DNA of 64,000 bases from DAOUKH01 sp965207995. Lineage in GTDB: Bacteria; Chloroflexota; Dehalococcoidia; SHYB01. The position numbers were made by a program, and so were the translations under genes. The stretch is from assembly GCA_965207995.1 (NCBI GenBank), contig CBDBNG010000001.1, forward strand, positions 620,001 through 684,000. The letters are read 5' to 3'. The notes below the pieces were generated by a model. It was not told where the DNA came from. It saw only the letters and a program-made list of their open reading frames with translations, and searched no databases. Positions 31,453 through 39,991 of the stretch are shown here, in pieces (the first letter of the stretch is position 1; every line of letters begins with the position of its first letter).

Positions 31453-32130
31453 ATGCATATTCTCGTGGTAGAAGACGAGCCGCGTCTGGCGACCATGATC
31501 GCCCAGGCGCTGAACGAAGAGGGGCATGTGGCCGAAATCGCCGGCGACGGCGAGGAAGGCTACGACCTCGCCGGAGGCGGCGCTTACGACGTCATCATTC
31601 TCGACCTCATGCTGCCGAAGATGCCCGGACTTGAGGTCGCCCGTGCCCTTCGGACGGAGAAGGTCGACACTCCCATCTTGATGCTGACCGCCCGCGGCGA
31701 GATCGCCGACCGCGTCGAGGGGCTCGACGCCGGTGCCGACGACTACCTCGTCAAGCCCTTCGCGCTGGAGGAGCTCTTCGCCCGCATCCGCGCCCTGAGC
31801 CGCCGCAAGATCGACCCCCGCGACCCGACCAGGATCGAGGCCGCCGGCCTGACCCTCGATCTCCAGTCGAGGGAGGTCGTATTCGACGGGGCTTCGATCG
31901 ATCTGACACCGAAGGAGTTCGCCCTCCTCGAACACCTAATGCGGAACGCCGGGGCGGTGCAAAGCCGGGAGCGAATCGCCGATAGAGTCTGGGGACTCGC
32001 TTCCGACGTAACACTCAGCGTGGTGGACTTGTACATACACTACTTGCGGAACAAGCTCGCGGCGGGCGGCGGTAAGGGCCTCATTCGCACCGTACGCGGC
32101 GTAGGCTACGTCCTGAAGGAAGCCGCCTAG
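31453..32130 (+). CDS. OmpR/PhoB-family response regulator
   Basis: A 225-residue DNA-binding regulator. The receiver domain (1-115) has acidic residues in VVEDEPRL, the phosphoacceptor Asp51 in IILDLMLPKMPG, and Lys in DDYLVKPFALEEL. The C-terminal winged helix (about 128-222) includes LTPKEFALLEHLMRNAG, VDLYIHYLRNKL and IRTVRGVGYVL. The start at 31453 gives the canonical MHILVVEDEP; the frame continues upstream but into the divergent promoter region. The cognate kinase gene begins 15 bases after its stop. Confidence 0.94.
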   Translation: MHILVVEDEPRLATMIAQALNEEGHVAEIAGDGEEGYDLAGGGAYDVIILDLMLPKMPGLEVARALRTEKVDTPILMLTARGEIADRVEGLDAGADDYLVKPFALEELFARIRALSRRKIDPRDPTRIEAAGLTLDLQSREVVFDGASIDLTPKEFALLEHLMRNAGAVQSRERIADRVWGLASDVTLSVVDLYIHYLRNKLAAGGGKGLIRTVRGVGYVLKEAA

Positions 32131-32145
32131 CCGGCGGGGGCCGCG

Positions 32146-33480
32146 ATGTTCAACGTCATACGTCTTCGGCTGCTGGCCTGGAACTTCGTCGTCTTCTTCG
32201 CCCTGCTCGTGGGCCTCGGGGCGGGCATCTACTACATGACCGCGCGCACCCTCAACGGCGAGGTCAACGCCATCCTGCGCGAGGGCGCCGCCTACGCGCT
32301 CCGGGACTTCTCGACGACCCCCGGCTTTCCGATGACCCTGCCGCAGCACGGCTACCCAAGCGACGTCTTTTACCTGAGCGTCGACACGTCGGGCGAACTG
32401 GCGCAGAACCCCCAGCGGCTGGCGGTCGATTCATCGCCCGACCCTGAGGGCGTGCTCCGGGCGCTGGAGGGGGAGGAGTACTACAGCGACGTCGAGATCA
32501 ACGACCAGACGGTACGCCTTCTCTCCGTGGCGGTGTTGACGCCGAGCGGCGCGCCGCTCGGCGTCCTGCAGGTGGGTCAGTCGATTGAGTCGCAGCAGCG
32601 AGCGCTCGCGGAGTTGGCCTGGATCCTCGCCGGGTCGGAGTTCGGCGCTTTGGCCCTGGCGCTCGTCGGCGGCTGGTTCCTCGCCAACCGGGCGCTCATC
32701 CCCACCCGGCGGGCGTTCGAGCGTCAGCGGCGCTTCGTCGCCGACGCCTCGCACGAGCTCCGCACCCCGCTCACCCTGATCCGCGGCAACGCCGAGCTGA
32801 TCCGTCGCCACCGGGGCCAGACCGTTGAGGAAAACGCGCACCTCGTCGACGGCATCATCGACGAGGCAGGATACCTGAGCGACATGGTCACCTCCCTCCT
32901 GACGCTGGAGCAATCGGACGGCGGACGGCTGGCCTTGCGCGAGGAGTCCGTCGACCTCTCCGACCTCGTACGGCAAGTGTGCAGCGACACGCAGCCCCTC
33001 GCCGTGATGCGCGAGCTCACGCTGGAATGCGCCGAGCCGCCCTTCGAGGTGACCGCACAGGGCGACCGAGAGCGGCTACGCCAAGCGCTCTTGGCGCTGA
33101 TGGACAACGCACTCAAGTACACGCCGCCCGGCGGCCGCATCGACCTGCGCCTGCGACTCGAAGACAACACGGCGACCATCGCGGTGTCCGATACGGGCCT
33201 CGGCATCCAGCCGGAGCACCTGCCCCACGTCTTCGACCGCTTCTACCGGGTCGACGCCGCGCGCCGGGAGCCGGGCGGCTCGGGACTGGGACTTTCGATC
33301 GCGAAGGCGCTGGTCGAGGCCCACGGCGGCTCGATCGGACTAGAGAGCCCCGACGGCGGCGGCGTGACGGCGACAATCCGTCTGGCGGCCGAACGGGGCG
33401 AGTCGGATCCCGCCCCTTCCGACGGGGCAGCCCACGAGCACCTGGCGTCGGAAAAGGCGCCGCTGGACGTGCCGTACTAG
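32146..33480 (+). CDS. sensor histidine kinase without HAMP domain
   Basis: A 444-residue membrane kinase. Transmembrane helices at about 10-31 and 158-180 flank an extracytoplasmic sensor of about 125 residues (32-157) of no recognised type. The HisKA domain follows almost directly, with phosphoacceptor His203 in DASHELRTPL, so there is no HAMP linker. The ATPase domain has the N-box LMDNALKYTP, G1 DTGLGI, F-box FDRFYRVD and G2 GSGLGLSI. It should phosphorylate the OmpR-type regulator encoded just upstream. Its stop is adjacent to the IS110 element. Confidence 0.93.
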   Translation: MFNVIRLRLLAWNFVVFFALLVGLGAGIYYMTARTLNGEVNAILREGAAYALRDFSTTPGFPMTLPQHGYPSDVFYLSVDTSGELAQNPQRLAVDSSPDPEGVLRALEGEEYYSDVEINDQTVRLLSVAVLTPSGAPLGVLQVGQSIESQQRALAELAWILAGSEFGALALALVGGWFLANRALIPTRRAFERQRRFVADASHELRTPLTLIRGNAELIRRHRGQTVEENAHLVDGIIDEAGYLSDMVTSLLTLEQSDGGRLALREESVDLSDLVRQVCSDTQPLAVMRELTLECAEPPFEVTAQGDRERLRQALLALMDNALKYTPPGGRIDLRLRLEDNTATIAVSDTGLGIQPEHLPHVFDRFYRVDAARREPGGSGLGLSIAKALVEAHGGSIGLESPDGGGVTATIRLAAERGESDPAPSDGAAHEHLASEKAPLDVPY

Positions 33481-33502
33481 GGGTACGGCGGGCAGCGTTC
33501 TC

Positions 33503-33681
33503 CCCCTCTGGACCACCACCTCAAACCTTGTATGTTGAGGAAGGGGGCGGTAGACCGATAAACCTCTGGTCCAAGAAGACCGTGGGAGAGCGTGGGTCGC
33601 CGCCCTCACTCCAAGGAAGAGCCCGGACAGTTGCCAGGGCATGCAAAGCCCGAATCTGCAAGGCAGGGCCAAGGAGGAATC
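33503..33681 (+). ncRNA. candidate bridge RNA region of the IS110 element
   Basis: The 5' non-coding part of the element, about 180 bases, where IS110-group elements encode a bridge RNA that guides the recombinase (family knowledge). Visible pairing: TGGACCA (33509-33515) with TGGTCCA (33567-33573), enclosing a perfect hairpin CCTCAA/TTGAGG (33519-33524, 33535-33540) with the ten-base loop ACCTTGTATG. A further GGTC/GACC stem follows. Large internal loops are present, as expected for guide loops, but which bases match target or donor is not established. Confidence 0.45.
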
Positions 33682-34623
33682 GTGGAGCCAGAGGAGCGCT
33701 TCGTGGGGATCGACGTCTCCAAGACGGTGCTGGACATCGCCGTGCTGCCGGACGGGACGCAGTGGAGCGTCCCCAACACGGCACAGGGTATCGACGAACT
33801 GGCCGCCGCGCTCAAGCCGCAGGCGCCGACGCTCGTGGTGCTGGAGTCGACAGGCAGCCTGCACCGGCCGGTCGCGGCGGGACTCGCCGCGGCGCAGCTC
33901 CCCACGGCGGTGGTCAACCCACGTCGGGTGCGGGACTTCGCCAAGGCAAGCGGGCGGCTCGCCAAGACCGACCGGCTCGACGCCGAGGTCATCGCCCACT
34001 TCGGCAAGGCCGTCCGGCCGCGTCCCACCCGTCTTCCCGACGCAGCGACTCAGGCGCTCGAGGCGCACTTGGAGCGCCGCCGGCAGGTGGTCACCATGAT
34101 CACCGCCGAGAAGAATCGGCTCAGCAGCGCCGTAGGCCCGGTCCGCAAGGACATCCAGCGCCACATCGCCTGGCTGGAAAAGGAGCTGCACACGCTTGAC
34201 GAGGAGCTGCGCACGCGCATCCGCGAGAATCCGGCATGGCGAGAACGGGAGGATTTGCTCAGGAGCGTCCCCGGCGTGGGCCCGGTGCTCGGGGCCACGC
34301 TCTTGGTGGAGGTCCCTGAACTCGGAGAACTGAGCGGCAAGCAGATCGCCAGCCTCCTCGGCGTCGCCCCGTTTAACCGCGACAGCGGCGCGCTCCGCGG
34401 GCGCCGCACCGTCTGGGGAGGTCGGGCGCCGGCTCGCCAGACCCTGTTCATGGCCACCCTCGCCGCCACCCGCCACAATCCCCTCATACAGGCCTTCTAC
34501 CTCCGCCTCTGCGCGGCGGGCAAGGCCAAGAAGGCCGCCCTCACCGCCTGCATGCGCAAGCTCCTCCTCATCCTCAACAGCATGCTCAAGCACCGAACCG
34601 CATGGGACCCCTCCCACGCGTGA
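33682..34623 (+). CDS. IS110-family transposase (DEDD recombinase)
   Basis: A 313-residue recombinase with both IS110 domains. N-terminal RuvC-like DEDD domain: Asp11 in GIDVSK, Glu55 in VLESTGS, Asp97 and Asp100 in KTDRLDAEVI. The C-terminal Transposase_20 domain has VPGVGPVLGATLL and LLGVAPFNRDSGALRGRR, with Ser235 the likely nucleophile, then LFMATLAATRHNP. It is full length and apparently intact. The start is GTG 33682, with GGAGG four bases upstream; upstream codons belong to the putative bridge RNA. Confidence 0.93.
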   Translation: MEPEERFVGIDVSKTVLDIAVLPDGTQWSVPNTAQGIDELAAALKPQAPTLVVLESTGSLHRPVAAGLAAAQLPTAVVNPRRVRDFAKASGRLAKTDRLDAEVIAHFGKAVRPRPTRLPDAATQALEAHLERRRQVVTMITAEKNRLSSAVGPVRKDIQRHIAWLEKELHTLDEELRTRIRENPAWREREDLLRSVPGVGPVLGATLLVEVPELGELSGKQIASLLGVAPFNRDSGALRGRRTVWGGRAPARQTLFMATLAATRHNPLIQAFYLRLCAAGKAKKAALTACMRKLLLILNSMLKHRTAWDPSHA

Positions 34624-34668
34624 AAGGAGGTCCCAGCCGTCTAGAACCCTTGACATTCAACACAGTTG

Positions 34669-34760
34669 CTCTCCCCCTCTGGGGGAGACTGAGAGGGGGC
34701 CACGCGCCGTCAGGCGCGTCGGCGGAGCGGGGAGATTCTCCCCCTCTCCCGCTAGGAGTG
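34669..34760. repeat. REP-like palindromes in the gap after the IS110 element
   Basis: The gap 34624-34882 has no convincing gene. It starts with the repeat CTCTCCCCCTCTGGGGGAGA, then GACTGAGAGGGGGC (34669-34700), followed by CGCGCCGTCAGGCGCG and a second C/T-rich palindrome, GGGGAGATTCTCCCC and TCTCCCGC, ending near 34760. The remaining sequence to 34882 shows nothing recognisable. Reading frames across it are artefacts of the repeats. Confidence 0.6.
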
Positions 34761-34882
34761 GGTTGGGGTGAGGGCGGGGGTGGGGAGGGGTGCGCCAACG
34801 TCCGCAGGGGCGTCAGCGTCGGCTACACAAGGGTCCCGAGCGGGGTGAGCGTCCGGAGAGCCGGCCCGGAGGGCCAGGCGGT

Positions 34883-36169
34883 CTAGCGTTCGCCGACGGG
34901 AACGTAGGAGCGCGTGGGCGCCCCGGAGTACAGCTGGCGGGGGCGAGCGATCCTCGTGGAAGGGTCGGCGATCATTTCGTTCCACTGGGCCATCCAGCCG
35001 ACGGTCCGTGGGATCGCAAAGAGGACGGGATACATGTCCACGTGGAAGCCCATTGCCTGGTAGATGATGCCGGAGTAGAAGTCGACGTTGGGATAGAGGC
35101 GGCGCTTGGCGAAGTAATCGTCCTGCAGGGCAACGCGCTCGAGCTCGATGGCCACCTCGATGAGAGGGTTGCGGCCCGTGATCTCGAAGACCTGCTCCGC
35201 CGTTTCACGAATGATCTTGGCGCGCGGGTCGTAGTTCTTGTAGACGCGGTGGCCGAAACCCATGAGCCGCTCTTCGCCCGCCTTCACACCCTTGATGAAG
35301 TCGTAGACCTTGTCCTTCGAGCCGATCCGCTCGAGCATCCGCAGCGCTGCCTCGTTGGCGCCCCCATGGAGCGGGCCATAGAGGGCCGCGATCGAGCCCG
35401 CTAGCGCTGAGTAGGGATCGACGTTCGAGCTTCCGATGGAGCGCATGGCGTTCGTACTGCAGTTCTGCTCGTGATCGGCATGGAGGATGAACAAGATGTC
35501 GAGCGCCCGCTCCAGCACGGGGTCTGGGGTGTACGTCGGTTCCCCCATCCTGAAGAGCATGTTCAGGAAGTTACCGGTATAGGAGAGGTTATTGTCGGGA
35601 TAGGAGTAGTAGAGGCCGAGCCGATGCCGGTAGGCGAAGGCGGCAAGGGTTGGCATCTTGCCGATTGCCCGGTGCATCTGGAGCGTCCGCGACTCTTCGT
35701 CTTGGATGTCCTTCGCGTCGGGGTAGAAGGCGGAAAGCGCGGCGATCGCGCTCAGCAGCATCCCCATGGGGTGGGCGTCGTAGTGGAAGCCATCCATGGT
35801 CTTGCGGATGTTCTCGTGCACCAACGTATGCAGAGTGATGTCGGTCGTCCACTGCTCGAGCTCAGCCTCGTTGGGGAGATCGCCGTAGATCAGCAGGTAG
35901 GCAACTTCGAGGAAGCTGCTCTTCTCCGCAAGCTCTTCTATGGGGTAGCCGCGGTATTCGAGGATGCCCTTGTCGCCGTCGATGAAGGTGATCGCGCTCC
36001 GGCATGAGGCCGTGTTCTCAAACGCGGGGTCGAAGCTTAGGAGGCCGAAATCATCTTCCGACACTTTGATCTGCCGGAGGTCGATCGCCCGGATCGAGCC
36101 GTCGGTGACGGGGATGGTGTATTCCCGGCCGGTCCTGTTGTCGGTGACCGTGAGGTCGTCAGAAGGCAT
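34883..36169 (-). CDS. gltA: citrate synthase (type I, GltA-like)
   Basis: A 428-residue TCA-cycle enzyme condensing acetyl-CoA and oxaloacetate. All three catalytic residues are visible and almost collinear with the E. coli enzyme: His268 in GPLHGGANEAA, His307 in MGFGHRVYKNYDPRA and Asp363 in YPNVDFYSG. The length and N-terminal small beta domain (1-50) fit the hexameric type. The start is ATG 36169, with GAGGA about 7 bases upstream; the frame extends further but lacks a ribosome site. It is driven from a TTGCCA/TATAAG promoter and transcribed towards the IS110 element. Confidence 0.96.
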   Translation of the reverse strand: MPSDDLTVTDNRTGREYTIPVTDGSIRAIDLRQIKVSEDDFGLLSFDPAFENTASCRSAITFIDGDKGILEYRGYPIEELAEKSSFLEVAYLLIYGDLPNEAELEQWTTDITLHTLVHENIRKTMDGFHYDAHPMGMLLSAIAALSAFYPDAKDIQDEESRTLQMHRAIGKMPTLAAFAYRHRLGLYYSYPDNNLSYTGNFLNMLFRMGEPTYTPDPVLERALDILFILHADHEQNCSTNAMRSIGSSNVDPYSALAGSIAALYGPLHGGANEAALRMLERIGSKDKVYDFIKGVKAGEERLMGFGHRVYKNYDPRAKIIRETAEQVFEITGRNPLIEVAIELERVALQDDYFAKRRLYPNVDFYSGIIYQAMGFHVDMYPVLFAIPRTVGWMAQWNEMIADPSTRIARPRQLYSGAPTRSYVPVGER

Positions 36170-36252
36170 ACGCAGTCCTCTTCGGTACAAGTCGCAGCGT
36201 AACGGTCGCCGACCCGCGGAAGCCCGCCGCCCGCTAGGAAGGCGCCGCATAG

Positions 36253-36280
36253 CTTATACGGAGACCTCGGTCTATGGCAA
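36253..36280 (-). promoter_or_regulatory. sigma-70-like promoter of citrate synthase
   Basis: On the minus strand: TTGCCA (36280-36275), a 16-base spacer, TATAAG (36258-36253), about 84 bases before the ATG at 36169. Confidence 0.6.
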
Positions 36281-36299
36281 ACGGGTCCCGCTCCGGCGC

Positions 36300-36305
36300 T
36301 ATAAT
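36300..36305 (+). promoter_or_regulatory. -10 element of the phosphotriesterase-family gene
   Basis: Perfect TATAAT at 36300-36305, 32 bases before the ATG at 36338. Together with the citrate synthase promoter it makes a compact divergent promoter region. Confidence 0.55.
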
Positions 36306-36337
36306 TCCCCGCGCCGCGGCTCGCTTCGGAGAACCCC

Positions 36338-37315
36338 ATGTCCGTCCAGATCAACACCGTCCTCGGCCCGATCGATTCCGGTCAATTGGGCGTCACGCTC
36401 ATCCACGAGCACCTCAAGGTCGCCCTGCTCGGTTTCGAGATGGACCCCTTCAACACCTACGACCGCGACGCCGCGGTCCGCGACGCCGTGCACAACATGG
36501 AGGAGCTGCGGGAGCTCGGCGTCTCCACGGTCGTCGACCCGCTGCCCATGGGGCTGGGGCGGGACCCGGAATTCTCCGCCGAGGTAGCCCGCGCCTCGGG
36601 CATGCAGATCATCATCTCGACGGGCGTCGATCACGAGTTCCGCGCCATGCCGCCCTACTTCAAGGTGCGGACAACGGACGAGATCGCCGACACCTACGTC
36701 AGCGACCTGACCCACGGCATCGGCGCCACCGGCATCAAAGCCGGGATCATCAAGGTCGCCACCGGCGAGGGGGCAATCACCAAGAATGAGGGTCGCGCGG
36801 TCCGGGCGGCGGCGCGGGCGGCGCTGAAGACGAACACGCCGATCGTGACCCACACCACCCACGGCACGATGGGCGTCGAGCAGGCCGAGATGTTCATAGG
36901 CGAGGGCCTCTCTCCCGGCAAGTTCATGATCGGCCACTGCTGCCAATCGACCGACCTCCCCTACCTGCGCCGCATCCTGGATACGGGATGCTTTATGGGC
37001 TTCGACCAGATCGGGATGAACTACATCCAGACGGACGATAACCGGCTGGCGATGCTCAGCGCCCTGCTCGCGCTCGGCTACGCCGGCCGGCTGCTGCTCT
37101 CCCAGGACCACATGTGCTGCATCATCGGCGCGCCCTACGAGCGCGTGGCGTACATGATGGACATGATCCGCGAGCACCGGCACAGCTACCTGCTCCGCGA
37201 GTTCCTGCCCCGGCTCCGCGAGTCCCGCGTTCCGGACGCCATGATCGACGAGATGATGGTGAAGAACCCCCGCCGCTTGTACGAGAATCCCGCGAAGGCC
37301 GGGGCTGGACGCTGA
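36338..37315 (+). CDS. phosphotriesterase-family metal-dependent hydrolase
   Basis: A 325-residue TIM-barrel enzyme of the PTE/PLL family with a complete binuclear metal site: His23 and His25 in IHEHL, bridging carboxylated Lys139 in GIIKVAT, His172 in THTTHG, His200 in IGHCC and Asp257 in SQDH. Relatives hydrolyse lactones or organophosphate triesters; the lactonase-like branch is more common. The exact substrate is unknown. There is a -10 box upstream. The large exported protein begins 108 bases later on the same strand. Confidence 0.92.
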   Translation: MSVQINTVLGPIDSGQLGVTLIHEHLKVALLGFEMDPFNTYDRDAAVRDAVHNMEELRELGVSTVVDPLPMGLGRDPEFSAEVARASGMQIIISTGVDHEFRAMPPYFKVRTTDEIADTYVSDLTHGIGATGIKAGIIKVATGEGAITKNEGRAVRAAARAALKTNTPIVTHTTHGTMGVEQAEMFIGEGLSPGKFMIGHCCQSTDLPYLRRILDTGCFMGFDQIGMNYIQTDDNRLAMLSALLALGYAGRLLLSQDHMCCIIGAPYERVAYMMDMIREHRHSYLLREFLPRLRESRVPDAMIDEMMVKNPRRLYENPAKAGAGR

Positions 37316-37423
37316 GCGTTCAACCTATCCAGTTAGCGGATTTATTGAGACTCCGTATTGACCATGTCAGGCAGCAAGACTTACCGTGTGGCGGGCCGTG
37401 CCATCCCGCCCGAGGAGCTCCCA

Positions 37424-39934
37424 ATGACCACCAGAATGCCCGCTATTCCAACTAGCTTCGGCATCCGCTTGTTGGTGTTGACCTGCGCCGCCGTTGCGCT
37501 GATCGCAGCGGTGCTGGCCCTGCACGGCTCCGGCGCCGTGTCGGCACAGGAGGCCGATTGCGAGGTCACCGACCTGGGAACCCTCAGCGCCGATGGCGTG
37601 TTGGAAGCAAGCGGACGCTGGACGACGGAAGACTGCGACTCGCGCTTCCGTGCGGGCAGCGACGCTCACACCTATCAATTGCAAATCGCCCAGGCCGGCC
37701 GGATCAGGATTGACCTAACGTCCGCCGAGGCCGACTCGTACCTCTACCTGCTAGACGAGGACGGCAATCGCATCACCGACAACGATGACGGCGGCGCCCG
37801 CCTGGATGCACGCGTTGAGCGCGACCTGACACCGGGCGTCTATCTTGTGGAAGCCACCACGTTCGGCGGGCGCGGATTCGGCGCGGCGGACTTTACGCTC
37901 TCCGTTAGCCCCGTCGCCGGTTGCGATCCGGTGCATCTCGGCGACCTCGAATCCGGCGCCGACCTGACCGCAACCGGCTCCTGGACCCTCAACACGTGCG
38001 GCTCACGTTTCGTCGTCGAACACCCCGCCCACGGGTATTCCTTCAACATGCCGGAAGCCGGCCGCGTCCTCATCGACCTGATATCGGAAGACGGCGACCC
38101 CGTCCTTTCCCTGGTCTCGCCCACGCAGGGTGTGATCGCCGCCAACGACGATGGCGGTGGCCGCCGCAACTCGCGGATCGAGCGGTTCCTTTCGGCGGGG
38201 ACCTACATCATCGAGGCGACGACCTACTTGGAACGTGACCTCCAGCCCTTGATGGCGGACTTCACCCTCGTAGTCCACTTGGTGGACGAGGAGGCGGAGC
38301 AGGGCAAGTTCCAACTGAAGGTTGAGACGTCCCATACGCCGAACGAAGTGGTCGCGGGCGAGCCCTTCCCCGTCCACTACCGCATCGGCAACCTCGGCGG
38401 CGGTGATCTCACCAGTGCCGATGGCACCGTCATTGCATATGTGGTGGGGCCCCGTGTATTCGAGCGGAAGAACGGGCTCATCACGTCGGCGGGGGACTGG
38501 GAGGCTGGAGCCTCCTATCACTCCGGCGAGGAGACGGCGAGCGCGACCAGCACGGCAAGCGACGATGTCACCCCATTCGAGATCTCCTTCTGGAGCCCAG
38601 GCCCTTCATGGGTCTTCACCGCCATCGTCGCCTTTGACGATGACGACGAAGAAATTGCCTTCCACGGCCTCTGGCGGAACTTGATGGTGCTCAGCGGCTG
38701 GACGTTCGATCCGGTCACGGTGAAGGTCGACGATGCCGACTACACCGTATCGGCCGAGGCCGACGACGAAGGGGAGGTCACCGTCTCCGTGAGCTCCGTG
38801 GCCGACCCGGACGCGGACGTCGACGCCGCGGTGCGGGCGAAGGCGATCTACGCCGCCGGCGTGCGCACGCAGGTACTGGACGGCATCTTCGAACGGGAAG
38901 CCATCGCCGACCTGCCGACGACGGCCGAGGCGGAGGCGTTCGACGTGGCGAGTCCATCGTCGAGCACCCTGCTCAAAGCGTTCGCGAGTGAGTACGCTGA
39001 CGGCGCATCGGGGCTGGCCGAGTCCTTGGCTGCGGGCGACGTTCTCAGCCCGGTGGCGGTCGAAGCCATGATCCTCGGCGTTGCCGAGACGGCCGAGGCG
39101 CGGTACGCGTCTATCGCCGCCTCCTGGACGGCGCTCCAAGGGAAGATCGACGGCGGCGGGACACTGTCATTCACCGAGGCGTTCGCCCTCCAGTCCGAGC
39201 TCGCCTACGCCGAGCGCATCGTCGCGCCGGCGGTGACGGCCGGCGACATCGTCGAGGCGGCCCGTGCCGCCGCCATGGGCTGGGAGGACTCGGAGGTCCA
39301 GGCGATGGTCTCCGACCTCGACGCCTCCTGCGATGGAGCGGGGACGCTGCGCGGCGCCCTCGGCCTTGCCGGTGTGGAGCATGCCGACACCCTGCTCGCC
39401 CTCGACGCCGAGCTGCGCGCCGTGCCCTTCTACGGCCCATTGAACGATGGAGCGCTCTGCGCGGTGCGGGGCGTGGACGCGGCGAACTCGCGGTTCCTGC
39501 GGCTCTTGTCGCTCTCGCGCAGCGCCGAGCTTCACGCGCTGCTGGCGCGCGAGCCGCTGCCCGCTCCGCCGGCCCCACCGGCGCCGCCGCTGCGGCTGAG
39601 GATCATCGCCCAGCGCACCGTCGACGCCCGGATCGAGGTGGGCGTGGAGCTTGCCGGCGGCGAGCGGGTCCTCCCCTCGCTGCGCTTCGTGCCGGCCGAC
39701 GCGGCCGTAGACACGTGGCTAGTCACCGGCGACGTCAGAGTCGATGGAAGCTCCATCGGGCAAATCCGCACTCGGCGGGTGGCCGACGGCCGCATCGAGC
39801 TGGGCTTCTTGACCGCGGACGGCGAGGAGGTCGCGCCCGACATCCGTTATGTCCCGCTCGGCCCCGACCTTCCGGCCCTGGTCTGGCTGCGCAGCGGGGA
39901 ATTCGAGGTCCCTCGACCGGCGCCGCCGGAGTGA
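37424..39934 (+). CDS. large exported protein with two PPC-like beta-sandwich domains
   Basis: An 836-residue protein with a signal peptide (hydrophobic 14-35, likely cleavage after AVSA at 41). Two homologous domains follow (about 45-160 and 165-285), each with DLGTLSADG or LGDLESGAD, a D-x-Y-L-Y/P-V-L-S-L strand and NDDGG, matching bacterial pre-peptidase C-terminal (PPC) domains. Then comes a CARDB-like strand region (about 295-430), a helical Ala-rich domain (about 440-730), a Pro-rich linker and two repeats at the C-terminus built on RIIAQRTVDARIEVGVEL and RRVADGRIELGFLTADG. No enzyme motif is seen; it is probably surface-exposed. ATG 37424 is preferred for its GAGGAG site. Confidence 0.75.
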   Translation: MTTRMPAIPTSFGIRLLVLTCAAVALIAAVLALHGSGAVSAQEADCEVTDLGTLSADGVLEASGRWTTEDCDSRFRAGSDAHTYQLQIAQAGRIRIDLTSAEADSYLYLLDEDGNRITDNDDGGARLDARVERDLTPGVYLVEATTFGGRGFGAADFTLSVSPVAGCDPVHLGDLESGADLTATGSWTLNTCGSRFVVEHPAHGYSFNMPEAGRVLIDLISEDGDPVLSLVSPTQGVIAANDDGGGRRNSRIERFLSAGTYIIEATTYLERDLQPLMADFTLVVHLVDEEAEQGKFQLKVETSHTPNEVVAGEPFPVHYRIGNLGGGDLTSADGTVIAYVVGPRVFERKNGLITSAGDWEAGASYHSGEETASATSTASDDVTPFEISFWSPGPSWVFTAIVAFDDDDEEIAFHGLWRNLMVLSGWTFDPVTVKVDDADYTVSAEADDEGEVTVSVSSVADPDADVDAAVRAKAIYAAGVRTQVLDGIFEREAIADLPTTAEAEAFDVASPSSSTLLKAFASEYADGASGLAESLAAGDVLSPVAVEAMILGVAETAEARYASIAASWTALQGKIDGGGTLSFTEAFALQSELAYAERIVAPAVTAGDIVEAARAAAMGWEDSEVQAMVSDLDASCDGAGTLRGALGLAGVEHADTLLALDAELRAVPFYGPLNDGALCAVRGVDAANSRFLRLLSLSRSAELHALLAREPLPAPPAPPAPPLRLRIIAQRTVDARIEVGVELAGGERVLPSLRFVPADAAVDTWLVTGDVRVDGSSIGQIRTRRVADGRIELGFLTADGEEVAPDIRYVPLGPDLPALVWLRSGEFEVPRPAPPE

Positions 39935-39991
39935 AGACCCAGCCTATCTCGATCAACAGGATTTCGCACCACGACGACTAAGGTCTAATCG

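Larger units (their letters stand above)
33500..34685 (+). mobile_element. IS110-family insertion sequence in a REP-like palindrome (ends approximate)
   Basis: A complete IS110-type element between the histidine kinase and citrate synthase genes. On the left, the flank TTCTCCCCCTCTGG (33498-33511) is the first half of the REP-like repeat. On the right, a whole copy of that repeat (34669-34700) follows the transposase gene. Joining the left half to GGGAGACTGAGAGGG restores the form of the repeat seen at 20470 and 58480. IS110 elements lack long terminal inverted repeats and are known to target repetitive palindromes, so the exact ends, probably at the shared CTCTGG, cannot be fixed from this sequence alone. 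Confidence 0.75.

Noticed and set aside
34602..34886. A 94-codon frame after the IS110 element
   Set aside because: It consists of translated palindromic repeats with no ribosome site.
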